NCBI RefSeq assembly: GCF_018294505.1
Contig: NC_057811.1
Coordinates: 407,147,652-407,211,651, forward strand
Length of the DNA: 64,000 bases
Direction of reading: 5' to 3'
Source of the DNA: Triticum aestivum
Taxonomy: Eukaryota > Streptophyta > Magnoliopsida > Poales > Poaceae
A program made the translations under genes and the position numbers. Position 1 is the first letter of the stretch. The number at the start of each line of letters is the position of its first letter. A model generated the notes under the pieces. It made no database searches. It saw nothing but the letters and a program-made list of their open reading frames with translations, and was not told where the DNA came from. Below, one piece after another: positions 33,110 through 45,290 of the stretch.

Positions 33110-34038
33110 CCCAAATAACAAGTCGCGACGGTGAGAGCGCGATCCAGAAAAGTAGGATCGCACGAGGCGATCAAGGGAGGCGACGAGGGTTCCCTTGCGC
33201 GCCGCCGGTGACGCCGCCGGTTCCCTCTCTCTCTGTCGGCCGCTCCGGCGGCGGGAGGGAGGGGGAACCTCGGGTCTGTTCGCTAGGTGGGTGTGTGGTA
33301 GGGTTAGGGTTGAGGGGAGACGCTGCTGAGGCCGTTGCGGTGGTGTCGCATCGGAATAACTTTCTCCGGGCTCCGTTCACGGTCAGGCGAGGCTTTTGTC
33401 CATCGTCTATGAGCCAGCGGGGTTGGGGATCCCCGGATCTCGTCGAGGTCGCGGGCTATGGTGGCTGGAGTTCCATCGGCACTGGCCGTTTGGGTCCTCA
33501 GATGGGCGATGGATGCAGGGAGACAAAGACCTTTCTTCATCCTTGTTGGTATGATTTGCTGCTACTGTTCTTCTCCTTTCTTTGCGCTGATGCTGGTGGG
33601 AGATCCTGCTTTCTCCGGGCAGATGGCCCGGCCGCAGTGCTGGACCGGTCGGATGACTGAGTTCTCTTCCTTCCGGAAGGGACAATTTTCGCGGTACTCA
33701 AAACCAAAGATGGCGACGGCTGTTGTAGGTGTGTTGGCTTGATGTCCATGCCCTCTCAGCGTTGGTGTCAAGAAAGGAGAAAGCAGCGTGGCGGCAATTG
33801 TACCGTGGTCGAAGATGATGACCTGTTTGCGATTGCTTGCAGATCCTTCTACTACAGGGGTCTTCTCTCAAGATTCAGGGATGATGACACAGGGCTCCGA
33901 AGATCTTCTTGTGTTATGGTTGTCTTAGGGTACTTTAGGTGTTCATGGTCCTTTGTGTTTGCATTTCAGTGTGCTTGTAAGGGTCAACTACTTTGTACTG
34001 ATTCGTGATATCAATGAAAAAATTCTCAAAAAAAAAAC
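33110..34038 (+). mobile_element. Poly(A)-tailed retroposon (non-LTR type) with 11-bp TSD
   Basis: A 929-bp segment ends in a poly(A) run (34028-34037, preceded by GATATCAATGAAAAAATTC). It is flanked by the direct repeat ACCATCTCTCT at 33099-33109 and 34039-34049. This is the signature of L1-type target-primed insertion. The first half is GC-rich, like a 5' UTR, with TAGGGTTAGGGTTGAGG. No reverse transcriptase or other domain is recognised. It may be a non-autonomous LINE derivative or a processed transcript. It sits about 540 bp upstream of the dioxygenase start. Confidence 0.75.
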
Positions 34039-34097
34039 ACCATCTCTCTTCCCTCGTGTATGGGAACTTCGAATTCCTGGGAAGGTTAAGCACTTTG

Positions 34098-34690
34098 TTT
34101 TTTTTGAACAATCATCGGGGGGGGGGGGGGGGAGGGAGGGTCCTCACCTGAATATATTACTCAAAGAACGCCCAAGGGCGAGTTACATCATAGATTACAG
34201 CGAGAGGAGAGGTACAGGCGCCAAGACACGGCAGCCTCCCTACTTGCGGGGTCCTTAAACCTAAAGGCCCAAAGAGTAAAGTCTGAAATAATGTTCCTAA
34301 GGGTATCCACGGGGGAGTGTAGCTCGTTGCAGAAGACACGAGCATTCCTAGAGTCCCATAGGTTCCATAGGATGGCGAGGGCGACTGTGGGCCAAATGTT
34401 GATGTCGAGGCCAGCCGGGGTAGGAGTTTCCCAAACACGGTCGATGGAGAGAGGTGTCTGCAGGCCCAACAGGGACCACACCTGGGTCGCGCATGGGTAG
34501 AGCAAGGCATGGTGCGTCGCATCCTCCAATGTAAGGCCACACCGAGGGCAATAAGAGACCGAGGTAATGGTCTTACGCAGCAAGTTAGCCAGAAGCCAAC
34601 CGAAGATCTTCACCTTGATAGGTGCCTTTGAGCTCCAAATGTACCCGGCGTTGAGGTCAATCTCGTGGTCGGAGGAGAGCAGCGAGTAAG
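34098..34690 (-). pseudogene. LINE reverse transcriptase gene, 3' end with zinc-binding domain
   Basis: The - strand frame (34613-34188) reads KIFGWLLANLL, then CPRCGLTLEDATHHALLYPC and LAILWNLWDSRNARVF, which is the plant LINE zf-RVT C-terminal domain. A poly(A) tail (- strand AAAAAAAAC, + strand about 34098-34106) marks the 3' end; a 17-base G run lies between tail and ORF. The upstream part of the gene is at 42999-43914, separated by RLG-D. Joining the two across one CGCAC copy restores a continuous reading frame through the insertion site. Confidence 0.88.
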
Positions 34691-34695
34691 CGCAC

Positions 34696-36268
34696 TCCTA
34701 CCTCTTGAGCACTGCGATGGTTTTCCCTTAAAGAGGAAAGGGTGATGCAGTAAAGTAGCGTAAGTATTTCCCTCAGTTTTTGAGAACCAAGGTATCAATC
34801 CAGTAGGAGGTCACGCTCAAGTCCCTTGCACCTACACAAACAAATAAGAACCTCGAAACCAACGCGATAAAGGGGTCGTCAATCCCTTCACGGTCACTTA
34901 CGAGAGTGAGATCTTATAGAGATGATAAGATAATATTTTTGGTATTTTTATGATAAAGAGTAAAAGTAAAGAAAGCAAGTAAATAGTAATGAAAATAACG
35001 GGAGATTAATATGATGGAAAATAGACCCGGGGGCCATAGGTTTCACTAGTGGCTTCTCTCAAGATAGCATAGGTATTACGGTGTGTGAACAAATTACTGT
35101 CGAGCAATTGATAGAACTGAGCATAGTTATGAGAATATCTAGGTATGATCATGTATATAGGCATCACGTCCGTGACAAGTAGACCGAAACGATTCTGCAT
35201 CTACTACTATTACTCCACACATCGACCGCTATCCAGCATGCGTCTAGAGTATTAAGTTCATAAGAACAGAGTAACGCTTTAAGCAAGATGACATGATGTA
35301 GAGGGATAAACTCATGCAATATGATATAAACCCCATCTTTTTATCCTCGATGGCAACAATACAATACATGCCTTGCTGCCCCTGCTGTCACTGGGAAAAG
35401 ACACCGCAAGATTAAACCCAAAGCTAAGCACTTCTCTCATTACCAGAAAGATCAATCTAGTAGGCCAAACCAAACTGATAATTCGAAGAGACTTGCAAAG
35501 ATAACCAATCATACATAAAAGAATTCAGAGAAGATTCAAATATTGTTCATAGATAATCTTGATCATAAACCCACAATTCATCGGATCTCGACAAAGACAC
35601 CGCAAAAGAAGATTACATCGAATATATCTCCATGAGAATCGAGCAGAACTTTGTATTGAGATCCAAAGAGAGAGAAGAAGCCATCTAGCTAATAACTATG
35701 GACCCGAAGGTCTGAGGTAAACTACTCACACATCATCGGAGAGGCTATGTTGTTTATGTAGAAGCCCTCCGTGATCAATGCCCCCTCCGGCAGGACGCCG
35801 AAAAAGGCCCCAAGATGGATCTCACGGGTACAGAAGGTTGCGGTGGTGGAATTAGGTTTTCGTGGTCACTTCTGATGGTTTGGGGGTACGTAGGTATATA
35901 TAGGAGGAAGAAGTAGGTCGGTGGAGCCACGAGGGTGGAGGGCGCGCCTGGGGGGAGGGGGGTAGGCACGCCCCCCTACCTCGTGGCCTCCTCGTCTGTT
36001 GCTTGACGTCCACTCCAAGTCCTCTGGATCACATTTGTTCCAAAAATCACGTTCCCGAAGGTTTCATACTGTTTGGACTCCGTTTGATATTCTTTTTCTG
36101 CGAAACACTGAAATAGGCAAAAAAACAACAATTTGGGTCGGGCCTCCGGTTAATAGGTTAGTGCCCAAAATAATATAAAAGTGTATAAATAAGCCCATTA
36201 AACATCCAAAACAGAATATATAATAGCATGGAACAATCAAAAATTATAGATACGTTGGAGACGTATCA
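34696..36268 (-). repeat. RLG-D 3' LTR
   Basis: On the - strand it begins TGATACGTCTCCAACG at 36268. Its last bases are mutated (AGGTAGGA against AGGTAGCA in the 5' LTR). Confidence 0.92.
35892..35986 (-). promoter_or_regulatory. RLG-D 3' LTR GC palindrome and TATA box
   Basis: The cassette spans 35928-35986 (CCACGAGG...GGCGCGCC...CCTCGTGG). TATATATA lies at 35895-35902 and reads on the - strand downstream of the cassette. Confidence 0.6.
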
Positions 36269-36284
36269 AGCATCCCCAAGCTTA
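36269..36284 (-). other. RLG-D terminal polypurine tract
   Basis: - strand TAAGCTTGGGGATGCT, immediately before the 3' LTR. Confidence 0.85.
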
Positions 36285-39104
36285 ATTCCTGCTCGTCCTC
36301 GAGTAGGTAAATGATAAAACAGAATTTTTGATGTGGAATGCTTCTTAGCATAATTCTCAATGTAAATCTTTTTATTGTGGCATGAATATTTAGATCTGAA
36401 AGATTCAAGATAAAAGTTTAATGTTGACATAAAAACAATAATACTTCAAACATGCTAACCAAACAATTATGTCTTATCAAAATAACATAGCCAAAGAAAG
36501 CTTATCCCTACAAAATGATATAGTTAGGCTATGTTTCAATATTGTCACACAAACGTTCTCATCATGCATAACCCCGATGACAAGCCGCGCAATTGGTTCA
36601 TACTTTTAACGCGCTTCAGCCTTTTCAACTCTTACGCAATACATGAGCGCAAGCCATGGATATAGCACTATGGGTGGAGTAAAGTATAATGATGGGGGTT
36701 ATGAGAGAAGACAAAAAAGGTAGAGAGTCTCACATTGACGCGGCTAATCAATAGGCTATGGAGATGCCCATCAATTGATGTCAATGAGAGGAGTAGGGAT
36801 TGCCATGCAACGGATGCACTAGAGCTATAAATATATGAAAGCTCAACAAAAAAAACTAAGTGGGTGTGCATCCAACTTGCTTGCTCACGAAGACCTAGGG
36901 CATTTTGAGGAAGCCCATCATTGGAATATACAAGCCAAGTTCTATAATGAAAAATTCCCACTAGTATATGAAAGTGATAGCATAGGAACTCTCTATCATG
37001 AAGATCACGGTGCTATTTTGAAGCACAAGTGTGGAAAAAGGATAGTAACATTGTCCCTTCTCTCTTTTTTTGGGCCTTCTCCTTTTTTTCTTTGGCCTTT
37101 TTTTCATTTAGTCCGTAATCTCATCCCGACTTGTGGGGGAATCATAGTCTCCATCATCCTTTCCTCACATGGGACAATGCTCTAATAATGATGATCATCA
37201 CACTTTTATTATTTACAACTCAACAATTACAACTCAATACTTAGAACAAAATATGACTCTATGTGAATGCCTCCGGCGGTGTACTGGGATATGTGATGAA
37301 TCAAGAGTGACATGTATGAAAAAAATTATGAATAGTGGCTTTGCCACAAAATACGATGTCAACTACATGATCATGCAAAGCAATATGACAATGATGAAGC
37401 GTGTCATAATAAACGGAACGGTGGAAAGTTGCATGGCAATATATCTCGGAATGGCTATGGAAATGCCATGATAGGTAGGTATGGTGGCTGTTTTGAGGAA
37501 GATATAAGGAGGCTTATGTGTGATAGAGCGTATCATATCACGGGGTTTGGATGCACCGGCGAAGTTTGCACCAACTCTCAAGGTGAGAAAGGGCAATGCG
37601 CGGTACCGTAGAGGCTAGAAAATTGTGGAAGGTTGAGAGTGCGTATAATCCATGGACTCACATTAGTCATAAAGAACTCATATACTTATTGCAAAAGTTT
37701 ATTAGCCCTCGAAGCAAAGTACTACTACGCATGCCCCTAGAGGGATAGATTGGTAGGAAAAGACCATCGCTCGTCCCCGACCGCCACTCATAAGGAAAGC
37801 AATAAAAGAACACCTATGTGTCAAAATTGTCACACAACTTTTACCATACGTGCATGCTACGGGACTTGCCAACTTTAACACAAGTATTTTTCAATTTCAC
37901 AATTACTCAACTAGCACACTCTAATATTACCACCTTTATATCTCAAAACACTTATCAAGTATCTAACTTCTCATAACATTCAATGAACTCAATATGGAAG
38001 ATTAATTTCACAATTAAAGCAGATTACCATTCTGTTTAAGACTCTCAAAATAATATAAGTGAGGCATGAGAGATCAATAATTTCTATAAAATACAACCAC
38101 CGCCGTGCTCTAAAAGGTATAAGTGAAGCACTAGAGCAAAAACTATATAGCTCAAAAGATATAAATGAAGCACATAGAGTATTCTAACAAATTCTGAATC
38201 ATGTGTGTCTCTCTCAAAAGGTGTGTACATCAAGGATGATTGTGGCAAACTAACAAACAAAGACTCGAATCATACAATACGCTCCAAGCAAAACACATAT
38301 CATGTGGTGAATAAAAATATAGCTCCAAGTAAATTACCGATGGATGAGGACGAAAGAGGGGATGCCTTCCGGGGCATCCCCAAGCTTCGGCTTTTTGGTG
38401 TCCTTGGATTTACCTTGGGGTGCCTTGGGCATCCCCAAGCTTAGGCTCTTGCCACTACTTGTTCCATACTCCATCAAATCTTTACCCAAAACTTGAAAAC
38501 TTCACAACACAAAACTTAACAGAAAATCTCGTGAGCTCCGTTAGCGAAAGAAAACAAACCACTACTTCAAGGTACTGTATTGAACTCATTATTTATTTAT
38601 ATTGGTGTTAAACCTACTGTATTCCAACTTTTCTATGGTTTATAAACTATTTTACTAGCCATAGATTCATCAAAATAAGCAAACAACACACGAAAAACAG
38701 AATCTGTCAAAAATAGAACAGTCTGTAGTAATCTGTAACTAACGCAAATTTATGGAACTCTAAAAATTCTTCCACAATAGGAAGACCTAAATAATTTGTT
38801 TATTGATCTGCTGCAATTGGAATCAATATTATATCACGTTCTGGTAATTTTTAACAATTGTTTTCGTGAACAGAAAGTTTCTGGAATTTTCAGCAAGATC
38901 AAATAACTATCATCCAAGAAGATCCTATAGGTTTAACTTGGCACAAACACTAATTAAAACATAAAAACAAATCTAACCAGAGGCTAGATAAAATATTTAT
39001 TCATAAATAGAAGCAAAAAGCAAAAAAACTAAAATAAAATTGGGTTGCCTCCCAACAAGCGCTATCGTTTAACGCCCCTAGCTAGGCATAAAACAAGGAT
39101 AGAT
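36285..39104 (-). other. RLG-D 3' non-coding region
   Basis: 2.8 kb without credible ORFs. It is homologous, in inverted orientation in this window, to 60065-62852 of RLG-E. Shared landmarks include GGTTGCCTCCCAACAA at 39044-39059 (complement at 60113-60127) and the GGCATCCC block at 38364-38380. It contains the internal PPT-like motifs at 38374-38446. Confidence 0.75.
38374..38446 (-). other. RLG-D two internal PPT-like motifs
   Basis: On the - strand, GAAGCTTGGGGATGC (38388-38374) and GCCTAAGCTTGGGGATGC (38446-38429). Both match the terminal PPT and lie about 2.1 kb upstream of it. Confidence 0.55.
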
Positions 39105-41183
39105 CTAGGTATTGCCATCTTTGGTAGGCAATCCATAAGTGGCTCTCATAATAGATTCATATGGTAATTTAATTTTCTTTCTAGGGAAGTGTTCCATGCC
39201 TTTCCTTAACGGAAATTGGAATCTAATATTCCCTTCCTTCATATCAATGATTGCACCAATCGTTCTAAGGAAAGGTCTACCAAGAATAATAGGACATGAA
39301 GGATTGCAATCTATATCAAGAACAATAAAATCTACGGGCACATAGTTCCTATTTGCAACAATAAGAACATCATTAATTCTTCCCATAGGTTTTTAATGGT
39401 GGAATCCGCAAGGTGTAAGTTTAAAGAGCAATCATCCAATTCGCGGAAACCTAACAAATCACATAAAGTTTTTGGAATCGTGGAAACACTAGCACCCAAA
39501 TCACACAAAGCATAGCATTCATGATCATTCATTTTAATTTTAATAGTAGGTTCCCACTCATCATAAAGTTTTCTAGGGATAGAAACTTCCAACTCAAGCT
39601 TTTCTTCATAAGATTGCATCAAAGTATCAACGATATGTTTAGTAAAAGCTTTATTTTGACTATAAGCATGCGGAGAATTTAGCACGGATTGCAACAAGGA
39701 AATACAATCTATCAAAGAGCAATTATCATAATTAAATTCCTTGAAATCCAAAATAGTGGGTTCATTGCTATCTAAAGTTTTAACCCCTTCAATCCCACTT
39801 TTACCAAATTTCGCATCAAGATCTAAAAACTCCGAATTTTTGGAACGCCTTCTAGGTAATGGTGGCTCATCTCCAGTCCCATAATTATCAAGATTCATAT
39901 TGCAAAACAAAGATTTAATAGGGGACACATCAATAACTTTTAGATCTTCATCTTTATTCTCATAAAAAATAGAAGAACACGCTTTTACAAAGCAATCTTT
40001 CTTAGCACGCATCCTAGCGGTTCTTTCTTTGCACTCATCAATGGAAATTCTCATGGATTTGAGAGACTCATTGATATCATGCTTAGGTGGAATAGATCTA
40101 ATTTTCAAAGAATCAACATCAAGAGAAAGTCTATCCATGTTCCTAGCCAATTCATCAATCTTAGGCAATTTTTCTTCAAGCAAGGCATTGAAATTCTTTT
40201 GAGAAATCATAAATTCTTTAACACTAGTCTCAAAATCAGAGGGCATCTTATTAAAATTTCCATAAGAGTTGTTGTAGGAATTACCATAATTATTAGAGGA
40301 GTTACTAGGAAACGGCCTAGGATTAAAGTTTCCTCTATAAGCATTGTTACCGAAATTATTCCTACCAACAAAATTCACATCCATAGATTCATTATTGTTC
40401 TCAATCAAGGTAGACAAAGGCATATCATTGGGATCAGAAGAAACACTCTTATTAGCAAACAATTTCATGAGTTCATCCATCTTTCCACTCAAAACATTAA
40501 TTTCTTCTACCGCATGCACCTTTTTACTAGTAGATCTTTCGGTGTGCCATTGAGAATAATTGACCATAATATTATCTAGGAGTTTAGTAGCTTCTCCTAA
40601 AGTGATTTCCATAAAAGTGCCTCCCGCGGCCGAATATAAAAGATTTCTAGAAGCAAAATTCAATCCGGCATAGAAATTTTGTATAATCATCCATAAATTC
40701 AAACCATGAGTAGGGCAATTACGCATCATTAATTTCATTCTCTCCCAAGCTTGTGCAACATGTTCATGATCAAGTTGCTTAAAATTCATAATATCGTTTC
40801 TAAGAGACATGATCTTAGCGGGAGGAAAATACTTAGAGATAAAAGCATCTTTGCACTTAGCCCAAGAATCAATACTGTTTAGGCAAAGACGAAAACCAGG
40901 TTTTAGCACGATCTCTAAGAGAAAACGGAAATAGCTTCAATTTAACAATATCATTGTCCACATCTTTCTTCTTTTGCATATCACACAAATCAACAAAGTT
41001 ATTTATATGGGTAGCGGCATCTTCACTAGGAAGGCCGGTGAATTGATCTTTCATGACAAGATTCAACAAAGCAGCATTAATTTCACAAGATTCAGCTTCG
41101 GTAAGAGGAGCAATCGGAGTGCTAAGAAAATCATTGTTGTTGGTATTGGCAAAGTCACACAATTTGGTATTATCTTGAGCCAT
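39105..41183 (-). pseudogene. RLG-D gag-protease (two frameshifts)
   Basis: Gag starts at ATG 41183 (MAQDNTKLCDF), 200 bp after the PBS. The core has LPSEDAATHINNFVDLC, LRDRAKTWFSSLP, a frameshift near 40895, then WAKCKDAFISKYFP and ERMKLMMRNCPTHG. A long Asn/Gly/Tyr-rich stretch (around NNYGNSYNNSYGNF, near 40270) replaces the usual nucleocapsid. I find no CCHC zinc knuckle. The protease follows with CDLGASVSTIPK (near 39500). After a second frameshift near 39390 comes the flap region CNPSCPIILGRPFLRT. The frame ends at 39105 without any RT start. Gag and protease would support particle assembly only. Confidence 0.88.
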
Positions 41184-41382
41184 CGTGACAAGCAAGCAAT
41201 CCAACACACGAGCGAACAAGAAGCAAGCGAAAAAGAGGGCGAACGGAAAAGAGAGGGCGAATAAAACGGCAAGGGTGAAGTGGGGGAGAGGGAAATGAGA
41301 GGGAAATGGCAAGTAATGTAATGCGAGAGATAAGAGTTTGTGATGGGTACTTGGTATGTCTTGACTTGACTTGGCGCACACC

Positions 41383-41400
41383 TCCCCGGCAACGGCGCCA
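41383..41400 (-). other. RLG-D primer-binding site (tRNA-Asp)
   Basis: - strand TGGCGCCGTTGCCGGGGA, 11 nt inside the LTR boundary at 41412. Confidence 0.9.
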
Positions 41401-41411
41401 GAAATCCTTCT

Positions 41412-42993
41412 TGCTACCTCTTGAGCACTGCGTTGGTTTTCCCTTAAAGAGGAAAGGGTGATGCAGTAAAGTAGCATAAGTATTTCCCTCAGTTTTTGAG
41501 AACCAAGGTATCAATCCAGTAGGAGGTCACGCTCAAGTCCCTTGCACCTACACAAACAAATAAGAACCTTGCAACCAACGCGATAAAGGGGTTGTCAATC
41601 CCTTCATGGTCACTTACGAGAGTGAGATCTGGTAGAGATGATAAGATAATATTTTTGCTATTTTTATGATAAAGAGTAAAAGTAAAGAAAGCAAGTAAAC
41701 AGTAATGGAAATAACGGGAGATTAATATCAGGGAAAATAGACCCGGGGGCCATAGGTTTCGCTAATGGCTTCTCTCAAGATAGCATAGGTACTACGGTGG
41801 GTGAACAAATTACTGTCGAGCAATTGATATAATTGAGCATAGTTATGAGAATATCTAGGTATGACCATGTATATAGGCATCACGTCCGTGACAAGTAGAC
41901 CGAAACGATTCTGCATCTACTACTATTAATCCACACATCAACCGCTATCCAACATGCATCTAGAGTATTAAGTTCATAAGAACAGAGTAACGCTTTAAGC
42001 AAGATGACATGATGTAGAGGGACAAACCATGCAATATGATATAAACCCCATCTTTTTATCCTCGATGGCAACAATACAATACGTGCCTTGCTGCCCGTGC
42101 TGTCACTGGGAAAGGACACCACAATATTGAACCCAAAGCTAAGCACTTCTCCCATTGCAAGAAAGATCAATCTAGTAGGCCAAACCAAACTGATAATTCG
42201 AAGAGACTTGCAAAGATAACCAATCATACATAAAAGAATTCAGAGAAGATTCAAATATTGTTCATAGATAATCTTGATCATAAACCCACAATTCATCGGA
42301 TCTCGACAAACACACCGCAAAAGAAGATTACATCAAATAGATCTCCAAGAGAATCGAGGAGAACTTTGTATTGAGATCCAAAGAGAGAGAAGAAGCCATC
42401 TAGCTAATAACTATGGACCCGAAGGTCTGAGGTAAACTACTCACACATCATCGGGGAGGGTATGGTGTTGATGTAGAAGCCCTCCGTGATCAATGCCCCC
42501 TCCGGTAGGACGCCGGAAAAGGCCCCAAGATGGGATCTCACGGGTACAGAAGGTTGCAGCGGTGGAATTAGGTTTTCGTGGTCGCTTCTGATGGTTTGGG
42601 GGTACGTAGGTATATATAGGAGGAAGAAGTAGGTCGGTGGAGCCACGAGGGGCCCACGAGGGTGGAGGGCTCCTGGGGGGGGGGGGGGGTAGGCGCGCCC
42701 CCTACCTCGTGACCTCCTCGTCTGTTGCTTGACGTCCACTCGAAGTCCTCTGGATCACGTTTGTTCCAAAAATCACGTTCCCGAAGGTTTCATTCCGTTT
42801 GGACTCCGTTTGATATTCTTTTTCTGCGAAACACTGAAATAGGCAAAAAACAACAATTTGGGCTGGGCCTCCGGTTAATAGGTTAGTCCCCAAAATAATA
42901 TAAAAGTGTATAAATAAGCCCATTAAACATCCAAAACAGAATATATAATAGCATGGAACAATAAAAAATTATAGATACGTTGGAGACGTATCA
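41412..42993 (-). repeat. RLG-D 5' LTR
   Basis: 1582 bp, TGATACGTCTCCAACG at 42993 to AGGTAGCA at 41412 on the - strand. It is followed on the + strand by TSD CGCAC. Confidence 0.92.
42610..42711 (-). promoter_or_regulatory. RLG-D 5' LTR core promoter: GC palindrome plus TATA box
   Basis: The cassette (42654-42711) contains an expanded G run, and one inner GGCGCGCC block is partly replaced. TATATATA is at 42611-42618. Confidence 0.6.
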
Positions 42994-42998
42994 CGCAC

Positions 42999-43914
42999 CT
43001 AGAGGAGAACGGGTAGCCGTGGTTGAGGAATCTGTCATCTGGCGCATCACTGGGGGTAACATCCTGCAACAAAGACAAAACGGACGCAAGCTCGAGGGAA
43101 GCAACATTGGTTAGGCAATTCCGAAGAGGCTCGAGTAAACCATTATGCATGACTTGAGATACTAGGACGGAGGGGGAGGTGGAGTGAGAAAAAATATGCG
43201 GGTAAGAAACTGCGAGCGGAGTAGGAAGCAACAAAGAGTCGAGCCAGAAAAAGGTGGACGAACCATTATTGGTAAGGACAAAGGAGATATTACTAAGGGA
43301 GTTTAGTTGACCATTAACGATCTTCCAATGGTACGATGGGTTGTGAGTCTTTGATGTAAAATCAAGAGAGTAGTGTTGGAAGAACCAGTTAGCCCAAGGC
43401 AGGTCTGGTTTTTGAAGAAGTTTGAAAGCGAATTTCAAAAGGAGGCAGTTGTTTTGGAGGGCAAGAGATTTGATGCCTAGACCACCAGCCGCCTTGGGCG
43501 TACATACATTTTTCCAGGCAATGAGCCACTTAGCACCGGAACAGGTTTCCTCAGCAGCCCAGAAGAAGGATCGACGGATGGCATCTAGTCTTTTAATGAC
43601 TTTCTTGGGGATCCTAAAGATAGACATGAAGTGGGTGGTGAGGGCATCGAGCGTGGAGGAAATGAGCACGAGCCTTGCCCCGCGGGAGAGAAGTTTGGCA
43701 GCCCACCCACAGAGGTATTTTAGGAAGCGCTGAATGATAGGTTCAAAGGCGGAGGAGGGAAGGCGAGTGTGAGAGAGGGGGAGTCCGAGGTAGATTTGGG
43801 GGAAGGAGGAGAGGCCACACCCGAAGGTGTAAGCAATGTTGTGGCTAGCGGTGGGGTCCGTGTGAATTGGAACGAAGGTGTTCTATGAAAGTTGATGGCT
43901 AAACCTATAGCTAG
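42999..43914 (-). pseudogene. LINE reverse transcriptase gene, middle part (truncated)
   Basis: A - strand frame (43669-42999) holds the region between the RT core and zf-RVT domain of a plant LINE: RRSFFWAAEETCSGAKWLIAW, PKAAGGLGIKSLALQN and SSTFFWLDSLL. A frameshift near 43690-43720 separates it from the upstream portion (GLAINFH, then a decayed stretch). The sequence stops at 43914, where a CACTA-like end begins, so the catalytic RT core (YADD region) and the endonuclease are absent from the window. It continues across RLG-D at 34690. Confidence 0.85.
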
Positions 43915-45290
43915 CACTACTGCAGTATGCTGGTAACGCGACACTACGATCAGAGACCCTTCGACGAAATTGTGTGCGATGCCATAATCACAAACGGTGG
44001 TGTAAAATAACCGTCAAAAAAGGTGCAAAACATTTGCGATGGAGGATGCATCAAACACGGTTGAGATTTTAGTTGCGTGTGCGATGCAGGGCATATGGTT
44101 CAGCTCAATCAACTGTTTGCGATGAGGAGGAACAAAAGAAACGGGCAGCCAGATGAAGGTGTGTGCGATGTACAACATACAGTTCACTTGGATGAACTGT
44201 TTGTGATTAGGCAACACAAAAGAAATGGTCAGCAAGATCAAAGGTGTGTGCGATATACGTCATGCGGTTCACTCGGATGAACTGTTTGCGTTGAGACATG
44301 AGAACAGAAATGGTTCAAATGAACAAGATGTGTGTGATACGAGGCAAACAAGTATGTAATCAGAAACGTGTGCGAAGACCGATAAGAACACAGACGATTA
44401 CTGCTAACAAGCCGTGCGTGTTGTGAGCAAACGATTGCTGGTATACAATTGTGAGTGATTGATGAAAACATCACCGACAGGTTCCATTGTTTAGTCCGTG
44501 TGCGATGTGATTTTCTTTGTCTGCACATCATCTACGCTCTATCTACAGAGCATCGACATATATACTTAAAAAGACAGCATTGCATAAACAAATTAAGCTT
44601 ACAATTACACAAGTGACTACACACATAACATTTGCACACACCAAAGTAAGCAGTTACATGCATACTAAAGTAGGAGAAACGAGGATCTAATCATCTACTT
44701 ATTGTTGCGACAACGCTTGCCATTGCTCTGCTTCCGGCTGGATCCCTGGCCGTTTTGGGGAAGGAGGCACTCCCTCATGTCAATGATCCGCCTGTACATG
44801 TCGTAGCTCATGTACGCCTCCTTGGCCGCGTACACAACATGATCTTTGTCGAGTTTCTCCACCCAAGACGAGTGCTAGGCACGCTTGTCCTTGTTGCACG
44901 GATCATGTCTCTGTAGTAGGGGTCGATGATGGCCTCGACGAGGTGAACCAGTGAGTCCTTCTCATGCTCCTTGCTGCCCCAGATCTTGTATTGGCCCTGG
45001 ATGTCGACAAGATTCTGGCAGGCGATGCCCGAACTCTCGAGCGCCTTTACATCGTTGGTGATGTCCACCGTAGCGAACATGTAGTGGGGGCTGTTGACAA
45101 ACCTGGCGAAACGCTCGCAAGGCCTTGTGGCCAGGTAGTAGTGGTAGATGAGGACGTGGTGGCACACGCACATCTAGGCGACGACGACCTTGGGACGAGA
45201 CCCGGCACGAGCGCGGGTGTACAAGAGGTCGAACCCGACCACCTTGTACTTCTCCTCGGCAAGCAACAGCTCCATGATGTGGATGGAGTG
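43915..45290. mobile_element. CACTA-like DNA transposon, left end with subterminal repeats
   Basis: The segment starts with CACTACTGCAGTATGC at 43915. Within about 600 bp it carries many copies of TGTGCGAT/TTTGCGAT (for example near 43971, 44078, 44160, 44248, 44495). Such subterminal repeats are characteristic of CACTA ends. It is inserted in the LINE; the 3 bp before it are TAG. The element is interrupted at 45290 by RLG-E and its other end is outside the window. It carries the exonuclease-like fragment below. No transposase is seen. Confidence 0.6.
44695..45290 (-). pseudogene. 3'-5' exonuclease (WRN-like, DEDDy) gene fragment
   Basis: The - strand sequence has the exonuclease fold in order: YKVVGFDLLYTRARAG (motif I, normally FDLE, here the Glu is Leu), CHHVLIYHYYLATRP, FATVDITNDVKALESSGI, NLVDIQGQYKIWG and finally AAKEAYMSYDMYRRI (motif III, Y..D). 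It ends in a basic tail before the stop at 44695-44697. It is broken by an in-frame TAG near 45174, a frameshift near 44900 and a second TAG near 44877. The 5' end is lost at the RLG-E junction. It lies next to CACTA subterminal repeats, so it is probably host sequence captured by the transposon, or a transposon-borne gene that has decayed. Confidence 0.7.

Larger units (their letters stand above)
34696..42993 (-). mobile_element. RLG-D: gag-protease-only Athila-like retrotransposon (Sabrina-like)
   Basis: 8298 bp with LTRs of 1573 and 1582 bp, flanked by TSD CGCAC (34691-34695, 42994-42998) inside the LINE. It has a tRNA-Asp PBS and a PPT. The internal 5.1 kb carries gag and protease, then about 2.8 kb of non-coding DNA. 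No RT, RNase H or integrase motif is found in any frame, so it must depend on enzymes supplied in trans. LTRs differ by a few percent (about 20 differences in the first 450 bp compared), so it is older than RLG-1. LTR length, start sequence and gene content resemble Sabrina; that name is from memory. Confidence 0.9.

Noticed and set aside
32926..33660. 244-codon + strand ORF beginning MGGASSSSSPKRTKK
   Set aside because: It crosses the retroposon boundary at 33110 and runs through GC-rich UTR-like sequence; no domain is visible and composition explains its length.
34117..34133. Run of 17 G residues
   Set aside because: Homopolymer next to the LINE tail; could be a mutation or an assembly artefact, and no function can be argued.
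36285..38610. Possible array or satellite, because short phrases recur between 36285-38610 and 60065-62850
   Set aside because: The recurrence is the homology of the RLG-D and RLG-E 3' regions in opposite orientation, not a tandem array. No CRISPR-like spacing is seen anywhere in the window.
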